From contig JAEZVA010000018.1 of NCBI GenBank assembly GCA_023443315.1, positions 1 to 64,000 on the forward strand: 64,000 nucleotides of DNA. Direction: 5' to 3'. Positions 50,142 through 59,065 of this stretch are shown piece after piece (within the stretch, counting starts at the first letter, position 1; each line of letters begins with the position of its first letter). This DNA comes from Bacillota bacterium. GTDB lineage: Bacteria; Bacillota; Clostridia; Oscillospirales; Ruminococcaceae. A model generated the notes under the pieces. The model made no database searches, was not told where the DNA came from, and saw only the letters and a program-made list of their open reading frames with translations. The translations under genes were made by a program, and so were the position numbers.

Positions 50142-51104
50142 TTACTTAAACGTGCCAAATTCCTGTACGGCGTATGCAACCTGACCCTTGCCGGATACAT
50201 AGCCGTAGTAAACGCCAATACCCACATGGGTATAAGTACTGCGCACCATGTTCTCGTAATGACCGGGGCTATTAATCCACAGATCCATAAAGTAGGTTGC
50301 GCTGGGCGACATGCCCGTGGTCTTGGCAAGGTTCTCGCCAAGGTACGAGTAGCCGCTTAAGGGAACCTCTACCTTAAACACGCTGTCCCAGCTGCCGCCG
50401 TCGGGGCGGCTGTGCGCAAAGTAGTTGTAATCGTACATCTCTTTGGCGCGAATGCGTGCGCCAGACGCAAGGGAAGAACTCTTTTTAAGCTCATGCAGCC
50501 CTTGGGTAACACGCAGCTCGTTTAGCTGCTTAAAGATCGCGTCCTCCACGCTGGAGTAGAAGCTGGTGTCGGAGGACTGGCTCGGGTCGTCGCTGATGCG
50601 GGGACCATAATCGATCTCGGTGCCGCTGCTCGGCTTAGAGGAGCTTACGGCAGAGCTAGTTGCTTTAGAACTTGCCGCTTTAGAACTCGCCGCGCTGGAG
50701 CTGGGTGGTTTGGGGCTGGGCGGCTTTGAACTGGGAGCAGCGGAGCTTGCAGTCACTGAACTTGCAGCCTTGGAGCTTGCAGCCCGCGAGCTAGTGGACG
50801 CAGAACTTGCGGCTTTTGAAGAACTGGCAGAAGACGCGGGCTTAGATGGGTCTTGATCTGGTGTCGCATCGCTTGCGGGGGATGGGTCGGAAGATGCCCA
50901 AATATCGTCGTTTTGGGTATCGGAATTGTCTGGTTCGGAGGTCGCCTGGCCCACTGCCGAATCGCCGCCGGAAGTGTTTTCGGATGCAGAATCAGACAAA
51001 GATGATGAGACAGCCGCACCGCCATCGGCGCAGGAAAACAGCATAAGGGAGACGGACAAAAGCAGGCACAAGACGACAGCAAGGCGTTTTAAATACGTTT
51101 GCAC
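50142..51104 (-). CDS. CAP-domain (SCP-like) lipoprotein with Ser/Ala/Lys-rich stalk
   Basis: A 320-residue surface lipoprotein. The signal peptide ends in lipobox LFSC (Cys about residue 25). A long low-complexity stalk (about 30-170) with repeats such as SSKAASSK and PPSPKPPS leads to a CAP domain (about 185-320) with LNELRVTQGLHELKKSSSL, HSRPDG, YLGENLA and NSPGHYENMVRSTYTHVGIGV. CAP proteins of Firmicutes (YkwD-like) are secreted and often wall-associated; the active role is unknown. GTG start after AAAGGATG. Confidence 0.9.
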   Translation of the reverse strand: MQTYLKRLAVVLCLLLSVSLMLFSCADGGAAVSSSLSDSASENTSGGDSAVGQATSEPDNSDTQNDDIWASSDPSPASDATPDQDPSKPASSASSSKAASSASTSSRAASSKAASSVTASSAAPSSKPPSPKPPSSSAASSKAASSKATSSAVSSSKPSSGTEIDYGPRISDDPSQSSDTSFYSSVEDAIFKQLNELRVTQGLHELKKSSSLASGARIRAKEMYDYNYFAHSRPDGGSWDSVFKVEVPLSGYSYLGENLAKTTGMSPSATYFMDLWINSPGHYENMVRSTYTHVGIGVYYGYVSGKGQVAYAVQEFGTFK

Positions 51105-51467
51105 TAGGTATCATCCTTTCCTGTATACGATATGTTTGGTCTTTAAAAGCAAAGGCTTGTCCTTGCGGTGTTTGGCAACCAGCATATGTGGTTGGGAGGG
51201 GGGTGCGGGGTTAGATGCGAGTGCCAAATCCAAACGAGCCTGTTCCTTGGGATACGAACATTGTAACACAGTTTACATAAAAGCTCAAAAATAATAATTG
51301 CCAACCGCTGTTTGCCTATATAAATACCCTTAGTTTTACATTTTTTTATTGTTCTATGGCAGTGTTTGGTCAGTTTACAAATAGATTGTTTTTTTTACCT
51401 GATATTTTTGGTATAATAACCACACAAGCAAACAGCGCAGACAATATGAGTAAGGGGAGGACATGCT
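51105..51467. other. Divergent intergenic region of 363 bp
   Basis: It holds the leftward promoter of the CAP lipoprotein (51260-51288) with a leader of about 150 nt, and a rightward TATAAT near 51413 for the nitroreductase gene, whose -35 is weak. No gene is seen. Confidence 0.6.
51260..51288 (-). promoter_or_regulatory. Promoter of the CAP lipoprotein gene
   Basis: On the minus strand TTGAGC (51288-51283) and TACAAT (51265-51260) are 17 bp apart. Confidence 0.6.
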
Positions 51468-52040
51468 GTGTTTGATAACCTTGTTTTGCACAACAGAAGC
51501 TACCGCAGCTTTACCGAGGGCTACCCCGTTACCCGGGACGACCTGTTTTCTCTGGTGGCGCTTGCGCGCCTGTCCCCCTCCGCAGGCAACATCCAGCCGC
51601 TCAAGTATTTTTTAAGCTGTGAGCAGCAGACCAAGGAGCTAATCTTTCCCCTTTTAAAATGGGCGGATGGGGCAGGCAAAACGGACGGAGAAAAAGGCAA
51701 GCCCAGTGCGTATATCTGCATGTTTGTGGATGTTAACCTTGTACCCACCATGTCCGCCGCCTATGTGGACGCAGGCATTGCGGCGCAGACCATCCTGCTA
51801 GGCGCATGCGAAAAAGGGCTTGGTGGCTGCATTGTAACAAGCTTTGACCGCGCAAGGCTAAAACATGCCCTAATGGTCACCATCGGCGCATACGAGCCGT
51901 TGATGGTCATTGCGCTGGGCAAGCCGTATCAGGATATCACGCTTGAGGAATCGGGCTACGAAACCAGCTGTTACCGTGACGAGGAGGGCGTGCGCCATGT
52001 GCCCAAGCGTCAACTTACCGACATCATTATAGGAATGTAG
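51468..52040 (+). CDS. Nitroreductase-family protein
   Basis: A 190-residue FMN-dependent oxidoreductase. NRSYRSFTEGYPVTRDDLFSLV and ARLSPSAGNIQPLKYFL form the flavin phosphate site (R..R.F and S.GN.QP), and YVDAGIAAQTILLGACEKGLGGC and VIALGKP are standard. The electron acceptor is unknown. The GTG start follows GGGGAGGACATGCT. It is 37 bp before a TIM-barrel gene and may be cotranscribed with it. Confidence 0.9.
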   Translation: MFDNLVLHNRSYRSFTEGYPVTRDDLFSLVALARLSPSAGNIQPLKYFLSCEQQTKELIFPLLKWADGAGKTDGEKGKPSAYICMFVDVNLVPTMSAAYVDAGIAAQTILLGACEKGLGGCIVTSFDRARLKHALMVTIGAYEPLMVIALGKPYQDITLEESGYETSCYRDEEGVRHVPKRQLTDIIIGM

Positions 52041-52077
52041 CACATTAAAATGTTTACGATATAGGAAGGATGATACG

Positions 52078-52752
52078 ATGTCACAGTTTGTTCCAGAGAT
52101 ACAGGGAACCCTTCGCAAGTTTATGTTAAACGTTCCAGATGAGATTCACGAGGCCAGCGGCATCCGCATCTTCGGCAAGCGCATCCGCTCAATCGTCTTT
52201 ACCACCGACATCTGTATCATCCGCAACGTCAACGCCGACGCGGTGATTGCGGTTTACCCGTTTACCCCACAGCCGATTATCACCCAAGCGGTGATGCTGG
52301 CGGCCGATATCCCGGTATTCTGTGGTGTGGGCGGAGGGCTAACCCAAGGTACCCGCGTGCTGAACCTTGCCCTTCACGCCGAGTTTCAGGGTGCCATCGG
52401 CGTGGTGCTCAACGCGCCTACCTCAAACCGTGTGCTCAAAAAGGTGTTTGAGCGCATCGACATCCCCGCAGTTATTACCATAGTAAACGAAAACGACGAT
52501 ATTGCTGCGCGCCTAGACGCGGGTGCCGCGATACTAAACGTCTCCGCCGCGTCAAAAACCCCCGAGATTGTGGCGAAGATTCGCGCAGAGTTCCCCCTTG
52601 TGCCCATCATCGCCACGGGCGGACCGAACGGTGACAGTATAAGGCGCACCATCGCCGCCGGCGCAAACGCCATTACATGGACACCGCCGACCAATGGAGA
52701 GATCTTTACGAAGGTGATGGACGAGTACCGGGCGGGTAAGCCCCACCCGTAA
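52078..52752 (+). CDS. TIM-barrel protein of the aldolase/phosphate-binding type
   Basis: A 224-residue protein with an alternating beta/alpha pattern: ADAVIAVYPFTPQPII, IPVFCGVGGGLTQGTR, EFQGAIGVVLNAPTS, AGAAILNVSAA and a C-terminal phosphate-binding signature VPIIATGGPNGDSIRRTIAAGANAITW. It resembles KDPG-aldolase and NanE-like barrels, and homologues are usually annotated only as hydrolases. The substrate is unknown. GGAAGGATG precedes the ATG. Confidence 0.65.
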   Translation: MSQFVPEIQGTLRKFMLNVPDEIHEASGIRIFGKRIRSIVFTTDICIIRNVNADAVIAVYPFTPQPIITQAVMLAADIPVFCGVGGGLTQGTRVLNLALHAEFQGAIGVVLNAPTSNRVLKKVFERIDIPAVITIVNENDDIAARLDAGAAILNVSAASKTPEIVAKIRAEFPLVPIIATGGPNGDSIRRTIAAGANAITWTPPTNGEIFTKVMDEYRAGKPHP

Positions 52753-52833
52753 CCATTTCGCGATTATACAATCTATACAGGGAAAAAGCAAAAGTCCTGT
52801 AAAAGTTGTGCTAAGCTACAATGTTGCATTCAC

Positions 52834-52850
52834 AATGTATTTTTATGCAT
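52834..52850. promoter_or_regulatory. Candidate ARG box upstream of argG
   Basis: AATGTATTTTTATGCAT, read on the minus strand as ATGCATAAAAATACATT, closely follows the Bacillus ArgR/AhrC operator pattern ATGAATAAAAATGCAA. It lies just before the argG promoter -35. Confidence 0.55.
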
Positions 52851-52857
52851 TAAATCC

Positions 52858-52885
52858 TTGCAAATAGCGGGTTATAATGTATAAT
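52858..52885 (+). promoter_or_regulatory. arg operon promoter
   Basis: TTGCAA (52858-52863) and TATAAT (52880-52885) with 16-bp spacing; a second TATAAT-like box overlaps. The transcript would have a leader of about 85 nt. Confidence 0.65.
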
Positions 52886-52976
52886 TATAATAAATTGAAT
52901 GGTTTCATACCTAATGTCTACAGTAAACGCAAGCTAGCAAGTGCCGTATTATTTTATTTAAGTGAGGTTATTTTAT

Positions 52977-54185
52977 ATGCAGAAGTTTAACAAGGTCGTA
53001 CTCGCCTACTCCGGCGGGCTAGATACCTCGATTATCATTCCGTGGTTAAAAGAAAACTACGACTGTGAAGTAATCGCCGTCGCGGCGGATGTAGGGCAGG
53101 GTAAGGAGCTGACGGGTCTTAACGAAAAGGCGATTAAGACGGGTGCCTCCAAGCTGTATATCGAGGATCTAACCGACGAGTTTGTGAATGAATATATCTT
53201 CGAAACCCTGAAGGCGGGTGCGGTGTACGAAAACAAGTACCTGCTGGGAACCTCCTTTGCGCGCCCCATCATTGCAAAGCGCATTGTTGAGATAGCCTTA
53301 AAAGAGGGTGCCGATGCCATTGCGCACGGCTGCACCGGCAAGGGCAACGATCAGGTTCGCTTCGAGCTTGCCATCAAGGCGTTTGCCCCCAACATGCCCA
53401 TCATCGCCCCGTGGAGAACATGGGAGCTTAAGAGCCGCGAGGACGAGATTGATTACGCCGAGGCGCGTAACGTGCCCATTGCCATCACAAGAGAAACCAA
53501 CTACTCTAAGGATATGAACATCTGGCACCTTTCGCACGAGGGTCTTGACCTAGAAGACCCCGCCAACGAGCCGAACTACGACAAGATTCTTGAGCTGGGC
53601 GTTTCCCCCGAAAAGGCACCCGATAAGCCCACCTATCTGACCGTCGGCTTTGAAAAGGGCATTCCGGTTAGCGTAGACGGCAAACAGCTTTCCGGCACCG
53701 AGATTATCAAGCTACTTAACAAGCTGGGCGGCGAAAACGGCATCGGCATTGTGGATATGGTAGAAAACCGCCTAGTGGGCATGAAGAGCCGCGGCGTGTA
53801 CGAAACCCCCGGCGGCACCATCCTGTACCACGCCCACGAGGTGCTTGAGAGCATCTGCCTAGACCGCGATACCCAGCACTACAAGCAGCAGGTCGCGATC
53901 AAGTTCTCGGAGCTTGTGTACAACGGCCAGTGGTACACCCCGCTGCGCGAGGCGCTGAGCGCATTTGTTAACACCACCCAGCAGACCGTTACGGGCGAAG
54001 TGAAGATGAAGCTGTACAAGGGCAACATCATCGACGCGGGCGTAACCAGCCCCTACTCGCTGTACAGCGAGGACATCGCCACCTTTGGTGAGGATGAGGT
54101 TTACAACCAAAACGATTCCGCGGGCTTTATCAACCTGTTTGGTCTGCCAATTAAGGTAAAGGCGCTTCTGGACGAGAAGAAGTAA
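52977..54185 (+). CDS. argG: Argininosuccinate synthase
   Basis: A 402-residue ATP-dependent ligase joining citrulline and aspartate. The N-terminal ATP-loop is VVLAYSGGLDTSIIIPWL, with AHGCTGKGNDQVRFE and the citrulline/aspartate-binding NIWHLSHEGLDLEDP. ATG 52977 begins at the conserved MQKFNKVV; five more residues upstream lack a ribosome binding site. It is the first gene of the arginine cluster, with a possible ARG box upstream. Confidence 0.97.
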   Translation: MQKFNKVVLAYSGGLDTSIIIPWLKENYDCEVIAVAADVGQGKELTGLNEKAIKTGASKLYIEDLTDEFVNEYIFETLKAGAVYENKYLLGTSFARPIIAKRIVEIALKEGADAIAHGCTGKGNDQVRFELAIKAFAPNMPIIAPWRTWELKSREDEIDYAEARNVPIAITRETNYSKDMNIWHLSHEGLDLEDPANEPNYDKILELGVSPEKAPDKPTYLTVGFEKGIPVSVDGKQLSGTEIIKLLNKLGGENGIGIVDMVENRLVGMKSRGVYETPGGTILYHAHEVLESICLDRDTQHYKQQVAIKFSELVYNGQWYTPLREALSAFVNTTQQTVTGEVKMKLYKGNIIDAGVTSPYSLYSEDIATFGEDEVYNQNDSAGFINLFGLPIKVKALLDEKK

Positions 54186-54224
54186 GCACACGAATGAAGC
54201 ACAGAGAATAGGCGACAATACGGT

Positions 54225-54255
54225 GCGGCAAGGGCGGATTATCACCGCCCGCCGC
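54225..54255 (+). other. Hairpin between argG and argH
   Basis: GCGGC-AA-GGGCGG (54225-54237) pairs with CCGCCC-GCCGC (54245-54255) around ATTATCA. The following bases are not a clear T-run, so it may be a partial terminator or an mRNA stabiliser. Confidence 0.5.
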
Positions 54256-54316
54256 GCTCACTGTTTTTACAGCGTGAAAAAAACGGGGAATACAAAGAGC
54301 AAGGGGACTATGTGAT

Positions 54317-55708
54317 ATGAAGCTGTGGGCGGGACGCTTTTCCAAAGAGGTGGATTCCACGGTCAACGATTTTAACTCCTCCATATCGTTTGACAGCCGG
54401 ATGGCGCGGGAGGATATTATGGGCAGCATCGCCCATGCCGCCATGCTAGGCGAGACGGGTATCATTGATAAAAGTGAGTCAGAGCGCCTGTGCGACGGGC
54501 TTGAGCAGCTGTTGCAGGACCTTGAAGCAGGGACGCTTGCCATCGATAATACCGCGGAGGATATCCACACCTTTATCGAGGCGGAGCTCACCGCGCGGCT
54601 CGGGGACGCAGGTAAGCGCCTGCATACCGCGCGCAGCCGCAACGACCAGGTTGCGCTCGATTTAAGGCTGCACCTGAAGCATCAGACTACCGAGCTCAAA
54701 GACCTTGCGGTTTGTTTAGTAGACGCCGTGCTTCGGCAGGCGGCGCAGCACACCGAGACGGTGATGTGCGGCTACACCCACCTGCAGCGCGCCCAGCCCA
54801 TCACCCTCGCGCACCATCTAATGGCGTATGTGCAGATGCTGCTGCGCGACCTTGATCGTCTGGACCACGCCTATGCCCAGTGCGACGTGATGCCGCTGGG
54901 CAGCGGGGCACTTGCGGGAACCACCTACCCCCTTGACCGTGAGCTTGTGGCGCAAACGCTCGGCTTTGCGCAGGTGTCGCGCAACTCGCTGGACGGCGTA
55001 TCCGACCGCGATTTCTGCATCGAGCTTGCGGCGGCACTTTCGATTATGATGATGCACCTGTCGCGCTTTAGCGAGGAGATCATCCTGTGGTGCTCGTGGG
55101 AGTTTAAGTATATTGAGCTCGACGACGCATATGCAACCGGCTCGAGCATCATGCCGCAGAAAAAGAACCCTGATGTCGCGGAGCTGGTGCGCGGCAAAAC
55201 GGGTCGGGTGTACGGGGACTTGATGACCCTGCTTTCGATGATGAAATCGCTGCCCCTTGCCTATAATAAGGATATGCAGGAGGATAAGGAGGCGATCTTT
55301 GACGCGGTGGATACCGCAAAGCTATGCCTAAAGACCTTCGCGCCAATGATTGCGACAATGCGGGTACTGCCCGACAACATGCGCGCCGCCGCGGCAAAGG
55401 GCTTTATCAACGCCACCGACTGCGCGGACTACCTGACCAAAAAGGGTATGCCGTTCCGCGACGCATACAAGGCGGTGGGCAGCCTTGTGGCATACTGCAT
55501 CGCAAACGACCATACACTGGAAGGTCTTTCGCTGAGCGAGTACAAATCGGTGAGTGCGCTGTTTGAAGAGGACATCTACGACGCGGTGAGCCTGCTTACC
55601 TGTGTGCGGGAAAGAAACGTCATCGGCGGTCCCGCCCCCGAGCAGGTTAAGGCGGAGATTGCGCGTGCGAACAAGACGCTCGATGCTTACCGCACGACGA
55701 AGGGATGA
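54317..55708 (+). CDS. argH: Argininosuccinate lyase
   Basis: A 463-residue fumarase-superfamily lyase that releases arginine and fumarate. It starts LWAGRFSKEVDSTVNDFNSS, has HTARSRNDQVALDLRL, TTYPLDRE and the superfamily signature GSSIMPQKKNPD. The active enzyme is a homotetramer. It follows argG by 131 bp and precedes an alpha/beta hydrolase by only 6 bp. Confidence 0.97.
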   Translation: MKLWAGRFSKEVDSTVNDFNSSISFDSRMAREDIMGSIAHAAMLGETGIIDKSESERLCDGLEQLLQDLEAGTLAIDNTAEDIHTFIEAELTARLGDAGKRLHTARSRNDQVALDLRLHLKHQTTELKDLAVCLVDAVLRQAAQHTETVMCGYTHLQRAQPITLAHHLMAYVQMLLRDLDRLDHAYAQCDVMPLGSGALAGTTYPLDRELVAQTLGFAQVSRNSLDGVSDRDFCIELAAALSIMMMHLSRFSEEIILWCSWEFKYIELDDAYATGSSIMPQKKNPDVAELVRGKTGRVYGDLMTLLSMMKSLPLAYNKDMQEDKEAIFDAVDTAKLCLKTFAPMIATMRVLPDNMRAAAAKGFINATDCADYLTKKGMPFRDAYKAVGSLVAYCIANDHTLEGLSLSEYKSVSALFEEDIYDAVSLLTCVRERNVIGGPAPEQVKAEIARANKTLDAYRTTKG

Positions 55709-55714
55709 CAACGG

Positions 55715-56677
55715 ATGAAAAGACAGCTTAGGAACGACTGTATTGAGGAAACCGTCGAGATAAACGGCATCCGGCAGTACTTTTTACATGTACCGTCCCA
55801 GGGCAAGCCGGTAATCCTCCATCTGCACGGCGGACCGGGACAGTCTCAGGCGCATTTTGCCTACTGCACAAGGGCGCAGCAAGCGTATTGCACGTTTGTT
55901 TACTACGACCAGCGCGGTGCGGGCAAGACCCAACAGCGGAGCAAAACGCCTGTGGGAGAAATCACGCTGGAAAACCTCATCGAAGACCTTAGGCAGACCA
56001 TTCGGTATGTAAAGGAGCGGTATCAGACCGACGAGGTGGTGCTGCTCGGGCACTCATGGGGATCGGTGCTCGGAACAAGCTACATCCTGCGCTATCCAAA
56101 CGATGTAAAGGGCTTTATTGGCGTGGGGCAGGTGGTAGATATAGTAAAAGGGGAAGCCATCGGTTTTCAAAGACTAGTCAAAGCCGTGGAACAAAAGAAT
56201 AATAACCGCGACCGAAAAGCGCTTGCTGCCCTTGCCGGATATCCGAATGAACTTTCAGGTGAGAGCTTTATAAAGCAGATGGGTAGGGTTCGTTCGCTGC
56301 AAAGCAAGTACGGCGCAACCGTAAATATCCCAAGGTTATTAAAGGCGATGCTCAAGAGCCCGGTTTTTCGCCCTGCGGATCTATTGTCGCAGTTAAGCGG
56401 TCTTGCGCTCAATCGCAATTTGGTAAACGAGATGCTTGGTTACAGCATTATGTCCGTAACGGAGTATCAAACGCCTGTGTGCTATGTACTGGGCGAAAAC
56501 GACTGGCAGGTGCCCACCGTGCTTGCGGCGGAGTATTTCGAAAGCATCCATGCCCCAATGAAGATGCTGTATTTGGTTGGGGACGCGGGGCATATGACCG
56601 ATTTTGACAACCCGCAGGGCTTCCACGAGGCGGTTGAGGCATGCCTAGAAAAGCTGTGCGCTACAATGACAAAATAA
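55715..56677 (+). CDS. Alpha/beta hydrolase (proline iminopeptidase-like) within the arg cluster
   Basis: A 320-residue hydrolase with oxyanion-hole motif LHLHGGPGQSQAHF, nucleophile elbow LLGHSWGSVLGTSY (Ser near residue 116), an acidic residue in VLGENDWQVPT and catalytic His in VGDAGHMTDF. The HGGPG motif is typical of proline iminopeptidases (family S33). Its place between argH and argC, 6 bp and 20 bp from the neighbours, implies coexpression with arginine synthesis, though no known arginine step needs it. AAGGGATG lies upstream of the ATG. Confidence 0.9.
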   Translation: MKRQLRNDCIEETVEINGIRQYFLHVPSQGKPVILHLHGGPGQSQAHFAYCTRAQQAYCTFVYYDQRGAGKTQQRSKTPVGEITLENLIEDLRQTIRYVKERYQTDEVVLLGHSWGSVLGTSYILRYPNDVKGFIGVGQVVDIVKGEAIGFQRLVKAVEQKNNNRDRKALAALAGYPNELSGESFIKQMGRVRSLQSKYGATVNIPRLLKAMLKSPVFRPADLLSQLSGLALNRNLVNEMLGYSIMSVTEYQTPVCYVLGENDWQVPTVLAAEYFESIHAPMKMLYLVGDAGHMTDFDNPQGFHEAVEACLEKLCATMTK

Positions 56678-56697
56678 TGGTTAGGCGGGTATAATCC

Positions 56698-57636
56698 ATG
56701 AAGAAAAAGGTATTTATCGACGGTAGAGAGGGCACGACCGGCTTGCAGATTGAAGAGCGCCTGCAGGCAAGAAACGACCTGACGTTGCTTGTCATCGACA
56801 ACGATAAACGCAAGGATGTTTCTGAGCGCAAGCGACTAATTAACGAAGCGGACGTCGTGTTTTTGTGCCTGCCAGACGACGCGGCAAGGGAGTCTGTGTC
56901 GCTTGTGGAGAACGACCACACCATTGTCCTTGACGCATCCACCGCCCACCGTACGCAACAGGGCTGGGCATACGGTCTGCCGGAGCTGGGCAGCACATTC
57001 CGCAAAGCCATTCAAACCGGGAAGCGCATTGCCGTGCCGGGCTGTTACCCCACTGGTTTTGTTTCTGTCGTACACCCCTTAACCGACCTGAGCATCATTT
57101 CGGAGGATTACCCCATCACGGCATATGGTATTTCGGGCTACAGTGGTGGCGGCAAAAATTTGATTGCCGAGTACGAGCAGCCCGATCGCCACAAGCAGTA
57201 CGATAGCCCCAGGCAGTATGCCTTATCGCTGTCGCACAAGCATGTGCCAGAGATGCACAAGTATTCGGGGCTTACAACCGCACCGCTGTTTAACCCTGTG
57301 GTATGCGACTACTACAAGGGCATGACCGTCAGTGTGCCCTTGTATACCTGCCTGCTAAACGTAAGGCTTACGCCAAGGGAGCTTGCATCCCAGTATGCGG
57401 CCTATTACGAGGGGCAGCCGTTTATCACGGTGAAGTGTTATGACGAGCTACCCGAGCCAGTGATATATACAAACACCCTAGCGGGCACGAATGGGCTTGA
57501 GATTATCGTGTGCGGCAACGACGAGTACCTCACCGTCGTCGCGCGGCTTGATAACCTAGGCAAGGGCGCGTCGGGCGCCGCGGTGCAGTGTATGAACATC
57601 GCGCTTGGGCTTGACGAAACCACGGGGTTATTATAA
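56698..57636 (+). CDS. argC: N-acetyl-gamma-glutamyl-phosphate reductase, type 2 (short form)
   Basis: A 312-residue NADPH-dependent reductase. It begins KKKVFIDGREGTTGLQIEERL, and the catalytic Cys116 is in AVPGCYPTGFVS. The short length and the first-strand sequence match the type 2 subfamily, not the 340-residue type 1. It performs the third step of arginine synthesis. It ends 70 bp before argJ. Confidence 0.95.
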   Translation: MKKKVFIDGREGTTGLQIEERLQARNDLTLLVIDNDKRKDVSERKRLINEADVVFLCLPDDAARESVSLVENDHTIVLDASTAHRTQQGWAYGLPELGSTFRKAIQTGKRIAVPGCYPTGFVSVVHPLTDLSIISEDYPITAYGISGYSGGGKNLIAEYEQPDRHKQYDSPRQYALSLSHKHVPEMHKYSGLTTAPLFNPVVCDYYKGMTVSVPLYTCLLNVRLTPRELASQYAAYYEGQPFITVKCYDELPEPVIYTNTLAGTNGLEIIVCGNDEYLTVVARLDNLGKGASGAAVQCMNIALGLDETTGLL

Positions 57637-57706
57637 AGACTTTTCAATGCACAAGGTAAACCATGCTTTGGGAAAAACCCATGAAGGAAAGGGCAGGAGT
57701 AAAGGG

Positions 57707-59005
57707 ATGGAGAGTAAGGTCTTTTCACAGGTGGAAGGCGGGGTAACCGCCGCCAAGGAGTTTTACGCAAACGGGGTATACTGCGGCATTAAGCAGGCGA
57801 TGAAGGCGGGTGCGACCGTTACCGAGGCGTCGGCCATGGCAAACGAGCCGGTTTTGGAGCCCGCTAAGCCCGCTAAGAGGGATGTGGGCGCAATCTTTAG
57901 TACCCTGCCCTGTGCAGCGGCGGCGGTTTACACCAAAAACAAGGTCAAGGCAGCGCCGATACTTGTAACCAAGGCGCACTTAGCCGATAACAAGGCGCGC
58001 GCTATTATTGTAAACAGCGGTAACGCAAACGCCTGCAACGCGGACGGCATGGCGGTTGCAAACGAGATGTGTGCACTTCTTGCGGGCGCGCTTTCCATCA
58101 GCCCCAGTGAAGTCATTGTGGCGTCTACCGGCGTAATTGGCGTACCTTTACCCGTTGAAGTCATCAGCATGGGCATCGACCATCTGTGCGCGGGGTTGTG
58201 TGCCGAGGGCGGTGCGCTTGCGGCAGAAGCGATTATGACGACCGATACCTTTGCAAAGCAGGCGGCGGTGACATTTGAGATTGACGGTGTACCCTGCACC
58301 CTTGGCGGTATGGCAAAGGGCTCGGGTATGATTCACCCTAACATGGCGACCATGCTCGGTTTTTTGACCACCGACTGCGACATTGCCCCCGAGCTGTTGC
58401 AACAGGCACTGAGTGCCTGCGTGGACGATACCTTTAACATGGTCAGCGTGGATGGTGACACCTCCACCAACGATATGGCGTGCATCCTAGCAAACGGCGC
58501 GGCAGGCAACAAGCAGATTAACGCGACGGGCGCGTCGTACGATGTGTTTTGCGCTGCGCTCTTTAGTGTGACCACCTCGCTTGCTAGAATGCTGGCGAAG
58601 GACGGGGAGGGTGCCACCAAGCTGGTGGAATGCACCGTAACGGGTGCACCCAATAAGCATGCCGCAAGGGCTGCGGCAAAGAGCGTAATCGGCTCTAGCC
58701 TTTTTAAGGCGGCGATGTTTGGCAAGGACGCAAACTGGGGGCGCATCCTATGCGCGCTGGGCTACGCAGACGCGGAGTTTGCTGTTGACAAAACCGACGT
58801 TACCCTGCAAGGCGCTTCGGGCAGCGTGATGGTGTGCGAAGGGGGTGCGGGGGTCAACTTCTCGGAGGAGGAGGCTCTTGCCGTGCTGAGTGAAAGCGAG
58901 ATCACCGTTTTGGTAGACCTGCATGATGGCGACTTTTCAGCCACTGCGTGGGGCTGCGACCTCACCTACGACTATGTAAAGATTAACGGCGACTACCGAA
59001 CCTGA
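57707..59005 (+). CDS. argJ: Bifunctional ornithine acetyltransferase/N-acetylglutamate synthase
   Basis: A 432-residue protein that cleaves itself at the Thr of MIHPNMATMLGF (about Thr215) to form the active enzyme. The N-terminal GGVTAAKEFYANGVYCGIK and KAAPILVTKAHL flank an extra segment of about 20-25 residues (QAMKAGATVTEASAMANEPV onward) absent from typical ArgJ. It recycles the acetyl group from acetylornithine, and probably makes acetylglutamate since no argA is seen. ATG 57707 follows AGGAGT; the longer upstream frame overlaps argC and lacks support. Confidence 0.95.
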   Translation: MESKVFSQVEGGVTAAKEFYANGVYCGIKQAMKAGATVTEASAMANEPVLEPAKPAKRDVGAIFSTLPCAAAAVYTKNKVKAAPILVTKAHLADNKARAIIVNSGNANACNADGMAVANEMCALLAGALSISPSEVIVASTGVIGVPLPVEVISMGIDHLCAGLCAEGGALAAEAIMTTDTFAKQAAVTFEIDGVPCTLGGMAKGSGMIHPNMATMLGFLTTDCDIAPELLQQALSACVDDTFNMVSVDGDTSTNDMACILANGAAGNKQINATGASYDVFCAALFSVTTSLARMLAKDGEGATKLVECTVTGAPNKHAARAAAKSVIGSSLFKAAMFGKDANWGRILCALGYADAEFAVDKTDVTLQGASGSVMVCEGGAGVNFSEEEALAVLSESEITVLVDLHDGDFSATAWGCDLTYDYVKINGDYRT

Positions 59006-59065
59006 CCCCCAAGTTTTTAGTGTTTGGTGCATCCGCACCCACGCAGAAAAGGAATGGATAGAACG

